DNA of 64,000 nt, from assembly GCA_036874045.1 (NCBI GenBank), contig JAZBRI010000008.1, positions 12,787,001 to 12,851,000 of the forward strand, given 5' to 3'. The notes beneath the pieces are model-generated. The model was not told where the DNA came from. It did not search any database and saw only the letters and a list, made by a program, of their open reading frames with translations. Position numbers and translations under genes: made by a program. Numbering within the stretch: the stretch's first letter is position 1; every line of letters starts with the position of its first letter. This document shows positions 34,429-46,003 of this stretch, one piece after another. The stretch comes from Cymodocea nodosa (taxonomy: Eukaryota > Streptophyta > Magnoliopsida > Alismatales > Cymodoceaceae).

Positions 34429-36168
34429 TGTAGGATCGTATGGCTACACAAGAGGGGGGTGAATTGTGTATTTTTAATATTTTCTGAAATATAATTGAAA
34501 CTTTAGAACTCAAAAACAAGTTGAGACAATGTTTTCATAGAATCATTTTTATTCAAGGTTTCAATTACAATATACAATTCAATTCTCCTCAGAAATTGTA
34601 GATGCAATTATAACTCGATACCATATATTATCTAAACAATTTCATAACTACAAACAAAGAAAACTAATTTGCGGAATTTAAAACATTTCTCCTTGTTTGA
34701 GATCTTTCTTCTTCTTATTTTTCTTCTTCAGCAATTCTTCAGTGATGAATATCTTGTCTTCCTCTGCTTCACCGAATTTGCTTTCTTCTGATACTTCAAC
34801 TATTCAGCGACATAAATCTGACCTTTTCTACTTCATTGAATTTTCTTCCACTTGAGAGATTTTCCCCGAGAAGGTGTTTTTGATCCGTGAAAAGATTTTT
34901 CTTTCTACGTGCAAGGATGGTTTGATCAACGAGAACTCTATGCCTTTTATACTGTATCTTCATTTCATGCATATCCTCCACATTTAATCACTACCAGTTT
35001 TCCACTTCTCCACGTCTTTTCTTTTTCCTTCATCGAAACACACACGTTCCAACCCACGTTTATATTTCAAATTTTCTTTAATCATCAGTCTTGGATCTCT
35101 GAAAAGTTTCCTGCAAAATAAACTTTCTCATCCAAAAGTTTTTCATCAGTGTAATAAGAAGTCGTTACTTTAATGTTAACTAAACGAGTAACACAAGTAT
35201 ATATATATAACTTAACGTTTCTAACTTAACGAGTTCACCCTGTGCTATTTTACGTGACAAGTACTATAGCTAACTCAATGAACTAAGTTCGTGGTATTAA
35301 GCTATCTCAACGAACCATCTCTGTTGTGTTATGATAACTCAATGAACTAGCTTAACCTTTCTTTCGAAAGGTTAAACGATAACTCACTGAAATCAGTTTA
35401 AGTTTAGGATAGTTATGGATGTAAGTCACCGAAATACTCTTTATATTATAAAACTAGTGAGACACGTGTCAAGACCTGAAAACATGACTTAAGTTATCTT
35501 TCGGATAGTTACGACTGTAAGTCTCCGAAAAACTTTAACTCACCGATTTAGTAATAAACAAATGTTTTTATAATAAGAATTTTACCACGTGCAAAAATAA
35601 CAACTTAAGTTTATAACGCTAACCTAACGCGTTGCCTTAGTGTTCAATATAGCAACTCAACGCGCTTAGTTATGTTAACTTAACGAGTTAAACATGTGCA
35701 CCTCACGTGATATAATACAACATTCATAACTTATAATTTCACCACGTGTATAACACTAACTTAACGAGTTCGTCTCTTCTTTTACTCACTAACTTAATGA
35801 GTTATCACGTGACCTATTTTAACCTTTAAGCCTCTAACTTAACGAGTTCTCACGTGACCTCTATACAAACAAAACTCTAACTTAACAAGTTGTCTAAACG
35901 TGTACTGTTCATGATACAGAAGATATAACATTAAAACATATCATGCTTTTCAATAAAAACACACGTTAACTTAACGTTTAGCTAAATGAGATATTAATGC
36001 AATGAAATGACTAGTTATTAACTTCAAATCCAATACAGACAAGTATTTATATCAGTAAGCTTTTTCTGTATTAATTGATGATTTTAATTTCTTTTCACAA
36101 GCAATAGTAATTGAGCAAATATGATTATTTTCATTCAGCACACATCATCAAAACAAAAATACTCAACA
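34429..36168 (-). repeat. Full Copia-A LTR at the right edge of A1
   Basis: 1740 bp, TGTAGGATCG...ATACTCAACA, flanked by CCTGT on both sides (34424-34428 and 36169-36173). Taken alone it looks like a solo LTR. Together with 21568-23342 it gives the outer LTR pair of A1. Carries the same CACGTG and TAACTTAACGAGTT motifs. Confidence 0.92.
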
Positions 36169-36173
36169 CCTGT

Positions 36174-36527
36174 AACTCTCCGAAAAATCCTTTAAGATTC
36201 TGGATAGTTAACTCCTTAACTATCTGATCATTCAATCCCCTTAACTGTCTGATAAAATAACTCTCCGAAGGTTTTACAATTTCGGATAGTTATTCTTCTA
36301 ACTGTCTGATAGTATTGCAGCTATTTTATTCTTCGGATGCTTGAACCTATAACTGTCCGATTTTACTATAACTTGAAAGTATTAACATCTTGAACTTTCT
36401 CAATCTGTTCATCTGCTTGGAAATTGTTCTAACATCCATCTGAACTAAAGCAGTACAGACTTAACTGTGAAATACAATATGTTTCCTCACATAGGTTTTG
36501 CATTATCAAAATACTCGAGTTCTAACA
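36174..36527 (-). repeat. Copia-B left LTR, second piece
   Basis: Continues the LTR after the A1 insertion and ends GAGTTCTAACA at 36527; matches 42956-43308. The doubled target CCTGT is at 36169-36173. Confidence 0.92.
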
Positions 36528-36911
36528 ATCTCCCCCTTTTTGATAATGACAAAAACCTTTACATTTATTTATATGTATTTCACTCCCTAGTGTATTACTA
36601 TACAATCAGTCACACAGTGGAATTTATCAATACTATACTAACGAGAAGGGATTCCTCCCCTTGACTTTGAGCTAACTTCTCCCCCTATCTGTGTGTTGAG
36701 TTTTTCTTCTCTTTTAATAATTCTTTTTCAGTGCTTGCTGGAAATACTGTAAGTGACCAAATTTCCAAAATCTTCTCCCCCTTTTTGTCATTATATAAAA
36801 AGGTGAGGACTGCAAAACTGAGTTTCTATAAAACTGATGTTGACTGTATCCTACACGAGTAGGTTAGCAGAAAAACAAGCTCCCATATGGTGAGCTTGAT
36901 GAATAAAATAT
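36528..36911 (-). promoter_or_regulatory. Doubled polypurine tract and 3' non-coding region (Copia-B)
   Basis: AAAAAGGGGGAGAT on the minus strand at 36528-36541 touches the LTR. A second tract, AAAAAGGGGGAG, is at 36774-36786, about 250 bp away, as in Copia-A. A weaker purine run lies near 36680. No room for, and no sign of, an extra ORF. Confidence 0.85.
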
Positions 36912-38456
36912 TTAAAGATCTTGTAAAGAACATATTCCTAAATTTCGTCTAATATGATTAAAAGTTGATTCATTTAAAGGTTTGGTGAAAATATCTGCAA
37001 ATTGATTTTCTGTTGGTACAAACTTCAGTGAAATGTTCCCTTTCTCCACATGATCTCTCAGAAAATGATGTATGATCTCGATATGCTTGGCTCTGGAATG
37101 AAGTACTGTATTCTTAGATAGACTGATTGCACTACTGTTATCACAAAATATGATTGAATTCTGAATTTTTAGTCTGTAATCTGCTAGAGTTTGCTGCATC
37201 CAAAGGATTTGTGCATAGCACAATCCAGCTGCAATATACTCGACTTCAGTAGTAGATAATGCTATACAATTTTGTTTCCTACTGAACCATGAGATTAAAG
37301 AACATCCTAGTAGTTGACAAGTACCACTAGTGCTTTTTCTATCATATCTGCTGCCTGCATAATCTGCATCACTATAGCTTGTTAAAATCAAACTACTGTC
37401 AGCTAAGTAGAATAATCCAAAATCTTTTGTTCCTTGTAGATATCTGAAAATCCTTTTGACTGATTTCAAATGTGATTCCTTTGGTGATGCTTGAAATCTA
37501 GCACACAAGCATACACTGAACATAATATCTGGCTTGCTAGTTGAAAGGTATAACAGGGATTCAATCATACCTCTATATTGCCTTTGATCCACTACAACAC
37601 TTGAATCATCCATTTCTATTTTAATGTTTGAACTCATTGGAGTATTTGTGGATTTGATGTTTTCATACCCAAATTTCTTCAACATTTCTTTGCAGTATTT
37701 TTCTTGGTTGACAAAGATACCATTATGCATTTGATGAATCTGTAAACCCAAGAAAAACTTTAATTCTCCCATCATGCTCATTTCAAATTTATTTTTCATC
37801 AAATTCTGAAATTCATGACAGAGATCTTCTGAAGTGGCTCCAAAGACTATATCATCAACATATATCTGAACAATCAACATGTGTACATCAAAAGTTTTGA
37901 TAAATAAAGTGTTGTCCACTTTGCCTATAGAAAAATTATTTTTAGTTAAATTTTTTTTCAATTTCTCATACCAAGCTCTAAGTGCCTATTTTAAACCATA
38001 TAGAGCCTTTCTCAGTTTGTAGACATGATCCAGCTTGAGTTCATCTTCAAATCCAGGAGGTTGTTTAACAAACACTTCTTCTTGAATTTCTCCATTTAAG
38101 AAGGCACTTTTCACATCCATTTGAAACAATCTTATCTTCATACTACTTGCAAAGGCAAGCAACATTCTGATAGCTTCAATCCTAGCTACAGGAGCAAAAG
38201 TTTCTTCATAGTCAATACCTTCTTGCTGATTGTAGCCTTATGCAACTAATCAAGCTTTATTTCTGAGAATGTTACCTTCTTCATCTAATTTGTTTTTGAA
38301 AATCCATTTAGTTCCAATCATGGATTTTCCTGCAGGTTTTTCTATTAGTTCCCACACATTATTTTTCTGAAACTGATTTAATTCTTCCTGCATAGCTATT
38401 GTCCAGTAGGTATCCTTACAAGCTTCATCTACTGATTTTGGCTCTATTTCTGACAC
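36912..38456 (-). pseudogene. Copia reverse transcriptase and RNase H (Copia-B)
   Basis: Starts with MQEELNQFQKNNVWELIEKP and GTKWIFKNK, the RT entry. Then come the catalytic YVDDIVFG, FFLGLQIHQMHNGIFVNQEKY, LLYLSTSKPDIMFSV and DADYAGSRYDRKSTSGTCQ. RNase H follows with TEVEYIAAGLCYAQ, DNSSAISLSKNTVLHSRAKH and FADIFTKPLNE. The 349-codon stretch 36912-37961 is the best kept part. Broken by a small number of changes. Confidence 0.93.
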
Positions 38457-39943
38457 AAATGCACAAAGATTGCAGATATCTTGTGCTTTGCTTCTGGTTT
38501 GTACCCCTTAGATATATTTCCAATAATTTGTTCCTCGGGATGATCAGATCTAAACTTCCAACTGTTATGATTCTGATATCTAAGGTTGAGATTCTGGTCT
38601 AACACTTGTGAATTGGTATTCTGCTTACTTTTATCATCTTCAAAGTATTCATTTTCACTATCATCATTAATCTTCAGCTTTTTGAAATTCTGGAACAGAT
38701 ATTCATCAAACTGAACATTTATACTTTCCTCCACTCCTCTATCTCCAGCAAAATATACTCTGTAAGCTTTGCTTCTCGAGGAGTAACCAACAAGTATGGC
38801 AGGTTCAGACATAGCATCAAACTTGTCTTTAGCATTTCCTATATTTAAGACAAAACATTTGCATCCAAATGTCTTAAAATAGACAACATTCAGAGTTTTA
38901 TCGAACCAAATTTCAAAGGGTGTCTTATTCAAAATGGATCTAATGTGAGTTCTGTTGGAAATGTGACAAGTTGTTCCTACAGCTTCTGCCTAGAGAAATT
39001 TAGGTAGATCCGTGGCATTTAACATAGTTCTAGCCATTTCTTGTAATGTCCTATTTTTCCTTTCCACAACTCCATTTTGAGCAGGAGTTCTAGGACAAGA
39101 GAATTCATGCAAAATTCCAAATGAATTGTAGAGGTTTTCAAATTCATAGTTTTCAAATTCACCTCCATGATCACTTCTAATTTTCTTCACTATTAGTTCC
39201 TTCTGATTCTGAACTCTTATGCAGAAATTTCTGAACTCATTGCAAGTTTCATTTTTATGTGTCAAAAATATCACCCAAGTTAATTTAGAGAAATCATCAA
39301 CAATAACAAAGGTATATTTTTGACCCCCAAGACTTGATACTTGAGAAGAACCAAACAAATCTAGATGTAGCAGTTCTAATGGCCTTTTGGTGGAAACAAC
39401 ACTTTTGCTGTGAAGAGCAGTTCTCTTCTACTTCCCTAGCATACACTCACTACACACTCTATCCTTCTTAAAAGTGAGTTTAGGCAGACCCCTAACAAGA
39501 TCACCTGTGGATAGCTTTCTGATATTCTTCATAATGATGTGACCAAGTCTTCTTTGCCACATCCAGTCGTCTTCACCAGTTGCTACCAAACAGGAATTGC
39601 TTGCAAAATTTTCACATGGAAAGTTTAATGTATATATTGAGCAATTTCTAATACTAGTAAATTTTGTTTCATTTGTGGCAGGATCAATAATGTAGCAGTT
39701 TTTAGCATTAAAAGAAACAGTATAGCCTTTATCACATAATTGTCCTACACTTAACAAATTTTGTTTTAATCCATTTACATGCAAGACATTCTCAATTATA
39801 CCATTTTTAGATGTAATATTTCCTATTGTAGTTATTTTACACTTTTCATTATTTCCAAACTTAACAGATCTTGAACTTAAGTTTTTAACTAAGTCAAGAA
39901 AGCTTTTCTTACCTGTCATATGCTTTGAGCATCCACTGTCCAC
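38444..39943 (-). pseudogene. Copia protease, GAG-pre-integrase and integrase (Copia-B)
   Basis: Protease signal MDSGCSKHMTGKKSF; GAG-pre-integrase part WMWQRRLGHIIMKNIRKL and CSECMLGK. The integrase core has VDDFSKLTWVIFL, KIRSDHGGEFEN and the Glu in NGVVERKNRTLQEM. A C-terminal part with FGCKCFVLN and ILVGYSSRSKAYRVY follows. Usual copia order before RT. Lies in a few reading stretches; broken. Confidence 0.92.
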
Positions 39944-39989
39944 AATCCATTTAGTTGAACGTGCTTGAAACTCCTTGTCACCCTACAAA

Positions 39990-41540
39990 TTATATTGAAA
40001 TTAAAGCTTTTGGTACCCACATCTTCTTGGGTCCAGTAGAGTTAGTCCTTAAAACATTAAATCTATTGCCTCTTGGCAGCCACATATGACCTGATCTTCG
40101 TTTGATGGCAAACACAGTGGTGTCATCTCTATAAGATCGAATCACTCCACCACAATAAGGTATTTCCTGTGGTGTAGCATACCCTAGGCCATATTTATTC
40201 CCATTTGATCGTTGAGATCCTATTATTTTATTTAATCCTTTTTGTCCTTGAGTAAATTTACATATAGTATTTTTCAAATCTGATATAGTAGTTGATAGAT
40301 TTTTATTTTCATCTTTTAATTCACAGTTATCACAACTATACTTATCTAAATTTGATTTTAGATTCCTATTTTCAACTATAGTTGATTCTAATTCAGCAAA
40401 TGAATTTTCTAAGCAATGATTTAATCTTTTAATTTCTTTCTTAAAATCTCTACACTTCACATATAAATTATCTACAGTAGATAAAAGACTATTTATGTCT
40501 AGATCATCATGCTCATTTTCTGAACTAGAGGAAGTAGAGCATACCTCTTGTGCTGCAAAATAAACATTTGCTGCAGCTTCTTCTTCAGAATCTGATGAAC
40601 AGCTTGAAGAGCTACTGTCATCCCACGTAGCTTTGAGAGCCATCTTCTTTTTATCCTTCAATCTCTTCTTCTTATCTCCTTGATCCTCTTCTATCTAAAA
40701 TGGACAGAAGGTCTATATGTGCCCTTGCCTTTTACATTTGAAACATGTAGGAACAGTTCTTTTAGAGTAGCTGGGCTTATTCTTATTCTTCATGAATTTT
40801 CTGAAATTTCTTGCCAGCAATATGATCTCATCATCATCTGAGCTTTGAACTTCTTCTGTAGATGGAAATGCTATTTCCTTTTTCTTTACAGCTTTCTTTT
40901 CAATAGTTCCTTCTTGCTCTTTCCAGTCCTTCATTTGAACTTCGTGGGCCAGAAGATTGCCCAACAATTCTTCAACTGTATAGTTGTTAAGATCCTTGGA
41001 ATCTTGAATAGATGTGGACTTCTATTTCCACTCAACAATTAAGCTCCTCAGGATCTTCTGTACCTGTTCACGTGAAGAGAACTCATTTCCCAAGCCTTTC
41101 AGACCGTTAGTGATTTCAGTAAATCTAGAAAACATTTCAATTATGTTTTCATTATCATTCATTTTAAATAGTTCAAGTTTTCTTAAAAGAATACTGATTT
41201 TTGTATCCTTAACCTGGCTTGTACCTTCATGAGTAACTTGAAGGGTTTTCCATGCCTCATGAGCAGATTTACATGCAGATACTTTATTATATTGATCAGT
41301 AGTTAGTGCACAATAAATGGCATTCAACCCACTAGCATCCAATTGGATGATTTTCTCATCCTCCTCAAACCAGTCCATAACATTACTAATTGGAAGTGTA
41401 GTTCCAAGAACAACAATCTTCCAGAGTTTAACATCAGAACTCCTAAGGAAACACTCCATTCTATTCTTCCAATAGTTATAATTGGAGCCATCGAATAGGG
41501 GAGGTTTGTGGAAGTTTTGTCCCTCAGCAAATTGAGCCAT
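39990..41540 (-). pseudogene. Copia gag (Copia-B)
   Basis: The N-terminus from 41540 has MAQFAEGQNFHKPPLFDGSN and YWKNRMECFL. A truncated-looking knuckle, CFKCKRQGH, is near 40720. Next come KATWDDSSSSS with an acidic run and a coiled-coil region (about 40200-40480). The end, KMWVPK, precedes the protease. Related in plan to Copia-A gag but distinct in sequence. Broken. Confidence 0.88.
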
Positions 41541-41577
41541 AAATCTAGATGGTTAAATCTTATGAAGGATTAACCTT

Positions 41578-41589
41578 GCTCTGATACCA
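41578..41589 (-). other. Primer binding site, initiator tRNA-Met (Copia-B)
   Basis: TGGTATCAGAGC on the minus strand, two bases from the LTR start at 41592. Confidence 0.93.
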
Positions 41590-41591
41590 AT

Positions 41592-43308
41592 TGTTAGGAT
41601 CGGTAGACTCACCAAAGGAGGGGTGAATGGTGAAAGTGTGTAATTTTTAAGTTCATTTGATTGTTGAAACAAATGATTCAGATAGAAGTGAAATGAGATG
41701 AATTTAAACGAATGCGAAGTAGTAAAGAAAGATAACACACAGCAAGTTTTAGGTGGTTCACCAACTTGGCTAGTCCACCCCTAAGATTTACTTGGGCTTC
41801 ACTAAGTGTTTCAGCACTTACACACTTGCTTTCAGGTCAAAGCAAGAACCAACAACACAGAAGTTTTCAGGTAAAAACTTTAGTAAACCAACCTCTAGAG
41901 TTTTCAGGTCAAAACTCAAACCAACAACTGAATGTAGCTTTCAAGTTGAAGCCATGAACCAACAGCTTGAATCTTTCAATCAGAGTTTGGCGCACAGAGC
42001 TTTTTCTGTAGTAAATCTTTAGAGTATACTTCACTGTTTGCAGACTTGAGTGTTTTTGAAATTGGGGTGTAGCTCACTGTATAAATTATATCTGTTGTGT
42101 GTGTATTCTTCTCTTAAACTCCTCATATATATATACTAAAGGCATAACGATCATATTTTTCATTCAACGGATGTATTCTGCTGTACTTGGTAAATAATCA
42201 GACCTAAATATGGTAAGTTACCGTTTTGTCTGATATTTAGTAAATAACCTTCCGAAAATCTTAGGCTTTCGGATGGTTATAAAAATAACTTACCGAAAAG
42301 CATCCATAACTTGCCGATTCACCACTCATGTTCTATTCTCTAAGTCGCGTGAGGATTTTAAGTTGCTCACGTGTAAAGTCAAGTGTTAGGAGTCTTGTAT
42401 TTAACTTACTGAAAGAGCTCCTAATTTTCGGATAGTTAACTACTGTAACTTACCGAACTTTCATTTAAGCCTCTAACAACTACTCCTTCAAAACTGCACG
42501 TGCATAAAAATATAACTTAAGTTTCGGATAGTTAAGCCATAACTCACTGAAATTCTCTTGAGATTTCGGATAGTTATGTTTCTAACTCTCCGAAAAACCC
42601 AATTGAACATCTGTTTGGAATTCTACACGTGGCAATTTCAATAACTTAATTTTCGGATAGTTAAACTGTAACTTACCAAAACTCTCTTTGAAATTTCGGA
42701 TAGTTATCTAACTCTCCGATTTTCCCTTTTAAGCTTTCAACTACCAGCTTCTCCATTTTGCATGTGCGTAATAAAATGACTTAAGTTTCAGAAAGTTATG
42801 CCTGTAACTTACCGAAAAACTCGAATAGTTATCTAACTCTCTAAAAAGAAAACTTGGATAGTTATCTAACCCTCCGACAAGTCCTTTTAGTTTCTATTCG
42901 GTATTTCTGCACGTTGTTTATTGAATGACTTAACTTTCGGATAGTTATACCTATAACTCTCCAAAAAATCCTTTAAGTTTCCGGATAGTTAACTCCTTAA
43001 CTATCCGATCATTCAATCCCCTTAACTATCTGATAAAATAACTCTCCGAAGGCTTTACAATTTCGGATAGTTATTCTTCTAACTGTTCGATAATATTGCA
43101 GCTGTTTTATTCTTCGGATGCTTGAACCTGTAACTGTCCAATTTTACTGTAACTTGAAAGTATTAACATCTTGAACCTTCTCAATCTGTTTGTCTACTTG
43201 GAAATTGTTCTAACAGCCTTCTGAACTAAAGCAGTGCAAACTTAACTATGAAATACAATATGTTTCCTCACATAGGTTTTGCATTATCAAAATACTCGGG
43301 TTCTAACA
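41592..43308 (-). repeat. Copia-B right LTR (5' LTR)
   Basis: 1717 bp, TGTTAGGATCGG...TTCTAACA, followed by the duplication AACTC. Holds three CACGTG sites (about 42370, 42495, 42625) and many GGATAGTTA/AACTCTCCGAAA pairs. Uninterrupted, so it serves as reference for the split left LTR. Confidence 0.94.
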
Positions 43309-43928
43309 AACTCAACGGACTTACTTCGTTGATTTAATTATAAAACACGTGCACTAAAGAAATAAGCTGCTAACTAAACGCGTTACCTTAGTGTGTATTC
43401 ATCTAACTCAACATGTACAGTTATGCTAACTTAACGAGTTATACATGTGCATCTCACGTGATATACTAAAACATTTAAATTCAACACGTGCATAATTCTA
43501 ACTTAACAAGTTCAAATATTTTCGACACTTACGAACCTAACTATCTGATGCTTAGATGCATTTTGGATAGTTAACAGATAACTTACCGAAAATCCACTTA
43601 AGTCATGCATTGTAGTTTCAACACGTGTAATCCAAGAAATAATAAAATATTCTTTAAGCATTTAAAACATAACTGTCCGGTATAGTAAACATAACTCTCC
43701 GAAATAACAGAAAATTCGGATATTAGAGAATTTCATAGCCTGCAATTTATTGACAGTTCATAAATGTACTAAATTAACTCTAATTTCCTGAAATTATGTG
43801 GATTCTTTCATTAAAGCATATAACAGTATAATTATAACATAATGGCTTAATTTTCATATGATAAGCTAAAAATTATGTAATTAACCATCATTTAATCGTT
43901 AATATTATGCACTTATTCATTCTAAACA
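43309..43928 (-). repeat. Gypsy LTR R2, right piece (5' LTR of G2)
   Basis: Opens with the right copy of AACTC (43309-43313), continues AACGGACTTACTTCG as in R1 and R3, and ends ATTCTAAACA. The next base is inside Copia-C integrase, so this is the outer edge of G2. More like R3 than R1 in the middle. Confidence 0.88.
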
Positions 43929-44849
43929 ACGTTCTACTATCCCATTTTGTGAAGGAGCTCTTGGAAATGAGTACCTATGATCTATGCCTAATTATTCACA
44001 AAAGGTGTCCATTTGATCATTATCAAATTCTGTACCATGATCACTCCTAAGTTTTTGAATTTTAACATTTTTCTCATTCTGAACTTTATTACAGAATATC
44101 TTAAATATTTCAAAAACTTCAGTTTTATTAGCTAGAAAATAGACCCAAGTAAATCTAAAATAGTCATCAACTAGTACAAAAGCATAGTATTTACCTCCTA
44201 GACTGGTTGTCCTAGTAGGTCCAAATAAATCTATATGCACTAGTTCTAATACTCTTTTACTTCTTATTTCATTTAAACTTTTAAAGGATGTTTTATGTAA
44301 TTTACCTAGTTGGCATGCATCACACATAAACTCTTTCAAGTACTTAATACTAGGTAAACCTCTAACTAGATTCTTTTTAGACAGCTTTTGTAATAATTTT
44401 AAGTTTGAGTGTCCTAGCCATCTATGCCATAAAATAACTTCATCTGATTTTGCAATTAAGCAAGCATTGTCTTTAATAATATCAGAAGGCAAATTCAGAA
44501 TACAAACGGATCATTTCTTGTATGTAGTGAATAAAATTTTGTTTGTAGACATGTCCATAATTTTACAGGAATCTTTTTCAAAAATTACTCTGTAAAACTT
44601 CATTAAAATAGGAACACTCAATAAATTAAAACCTAAGTTTTCCACTAATAAGACATCATTTATAAAGCATTTCGTAGTTACCTAAACCTTGCTAGACCCA
44701 AGGATATTTGTTTTGCTTTTATTTCCAAAGGTAACTTGTCCGTTCTTGGTCTTTGTTATTTCTATAAGTAATTGTATATCTCTAGTCATGTGGCTAGATG
44801 CTCCACTGTCTATTATCCATTTTGATTTGTGTACCTCACTGGATTTTGC
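43929..44849 (-). pseudogene. Copia protease and integrase, partial (Copia-C)
   Basis: Protease signal KWIIDSGASSHMTRD near 44800; GAG-pre-integrase LWHRWLGHSNLKLLQKL and CDACQLGKLHK. Integrase core HIDLFGP, VDDYFRFTWVYFL and LRSDHGTEFDND. The catalytic Glu region (NGIVER) is the last part before the G2 LTR. Closer to Copia-A than to Copia-B in wording. Broken. Confidence 0.88.
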
Positions 44850-45908
44850 CATGAAGCATACGTTTGCCAGATTTTCTTCTGAATCTGATGTTGATGAGGA
44901 TTCATTGTCTGATGTTGAATCCTTTATTTCTTCACTTTGTGAAGTTGAAGAGTCATCCCATGTCACTTTAAGTGCCATTCTCTTTCTGAATTTCTTATTC
45001 CTAAAATTCCTCCTCAAATTCTTCTTATCTTTGTTGAGCGTACAATCAGTTTGAAAGTGACCTGGTCTATTGCACTGGTAGCATATGCTTTTGTCTTTCA
45101 TAAATGACTTCTTCTCTATATCTCCAGATGTCTTTGCTGACATGAAGTTCCTACGTTTCTTCAACAGATTTCTAAATTTTCTGGTCAACAATAGTAAATC
45201 ATCGTTAGAATCACTAGTGACTTCAAAGACTTTATCAGCCTCAAAAGCTAGATCCCTTCTGGGATTTTTCCCTTTTGGATCTAAATGTTGTACTTCAAAG
45301 GCTGTCAGATTTCCTATGAGATCATCAAGAGTATATGTATTTAAATCTTTGGACTCTTCAATAGATGTTGTCTTTTGGGCCCAAATTTTAGTTAAAGATC
45401 TAAGGATCTTTCTTACCAAGTCTTTTTCCTCAAATTTCTTGCCTAAAGATTTTAATGAATTTACAATCTCAAGAAAATGGGAAAACATGTCATAGATACA
45501 TTCATTCTCGTGCATTTTAAAAAGCTCATATTTATGTACTAACATATTAATCTTAGATTTCTTGACCTAATTAGTACCTTCGTTGGCAACTTCTAATGCA
45601 TACCATATCTCATATGCAGTTTGATATGCAGAAACTTTATTAAATTGATCATGAGATAAAGTACAAAACAAGTTGTTTAAACTTTTAGCATTCAGTGTCA
45701 TTCGCTCCTTTTCATCAAAAGTCCAAGTATCATATGGAGTCGTAGCTAACACTATAGGATTGCTAATTATATGACATAGTTTGAAATCGAATGACTGAAA
45801 GAATACTTTCATCCTATATTTCCAGTAGCCATAATTGCTACCTTCGAACATAGGAAGATGATTAGTGGTCTGTCCCTCAATCATAACTAAGATTTCAGTA
45901 TTATCCAT
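44850..45908 (-). pseudogene. Copia gag (Copia-C)
   Basis: The N-terminus has IEGQTTNHLPMFEGSNYGYW. The middle has KYELFKMHENECIYDMFSHF and LVRKILRSLT, usual for copia gag. The knuckle CYQCNRPGHFQTDC lies near 45065-45105, then MALKVTWDDSSTS and an acidic run. Shorter than Copia-A gag: the coiled-coil segment between the acidic run and the protease is lacking. Broken. Confidence 0.87.
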
Positions 45909-45989
45909 TTTAAGTAGATGATCCTGAGAAAATGATAGGAAAAACCGATTCCTAAATAAAGAAATAAAAGCTCTTAATTAAGATAAAGT

Positions 45990-46001
45990 GCTCTGATACC
46001 A
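45990..46001 (-). other. Primer binding site, initiator tRNA-Met (Copia-C)
   Basis: TGGTATCAGAGC on the minus strand, next to the LTR start at 46004. Confidence 0.92.
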
Positions 46002-46003
46002 GT

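Larger units (their letters stand above)
21568..36168 (-). mobile_element. Copia-A copy A1, long Sirevirus-like element inside the Copia-B LTR
   Basis: The outermost LTRs (21568-23342 and 34429-36168) are flanked by CCTGT. The internal region 23343-33259 holds gag, protease, integrase, RT, RNase H, a 1.6-kb spacer and a 2.3-kb extra ORF. The primer site matches initiator tRNA-Met and the polypurine tract is doubled. The right side is rearranged: an LTR-A piece (33260-33686), a piece of Copia-B LTR (33687-34428) and a full LTR-A. The most complete Copia-A copy here, but broken in several places. Confidence 0.92.
20206..43308 (-). mobile_element. Copia-B, Sirevirus-like Ty1/copia element, interrupted by A1
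   Basis: Left LTR 20206-21567 plus 36174-36527, internal region 36528-41591, right LTR 41592-43308. It is flanked by AACTC on both sides. The two LTRs are 1716 and 1717 bp after removing A1, so the ends are exact. By eye they differ at about 11 of the first 270 bases. Initiator-Met primer site, doubled polypurine tract, and copia order gag-PR-IN-RT-RH. No extra ORF after pol. Broken in several places. Confidence 0.93.
11124..43928 (-). mobile_element. Athila-like Ty3/gypsy element G2, split by Copia-B
   Basis: The internal region 11124-18887 carries, in minus-strand order, two primer-site-like units, gag (zinc-knuckle part), protease, RT, RNase H, integrase, a spacer with a tandem array, and ORF3. 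Its 5' LTR is in two pieces, 18888-20205 and 43309-43928. These are separated by Copia-B (20206-43308), which duplicated AACTC. The right end, ...TTCTAAACA, falls within the integrase of Copia-C. No matching left LTR was found. Broken in several places, but the most complete gypsy element of the window. Confidence 0.85.

Noticed and set aside
34429-36168. An independent solo LTR insertion
   Set aside because: Its CCTGT flanks equal those of A1 and its left flank duplicates the DNA left of A1, so a rearrangement of A1 is more likely than a second hit at the same base.
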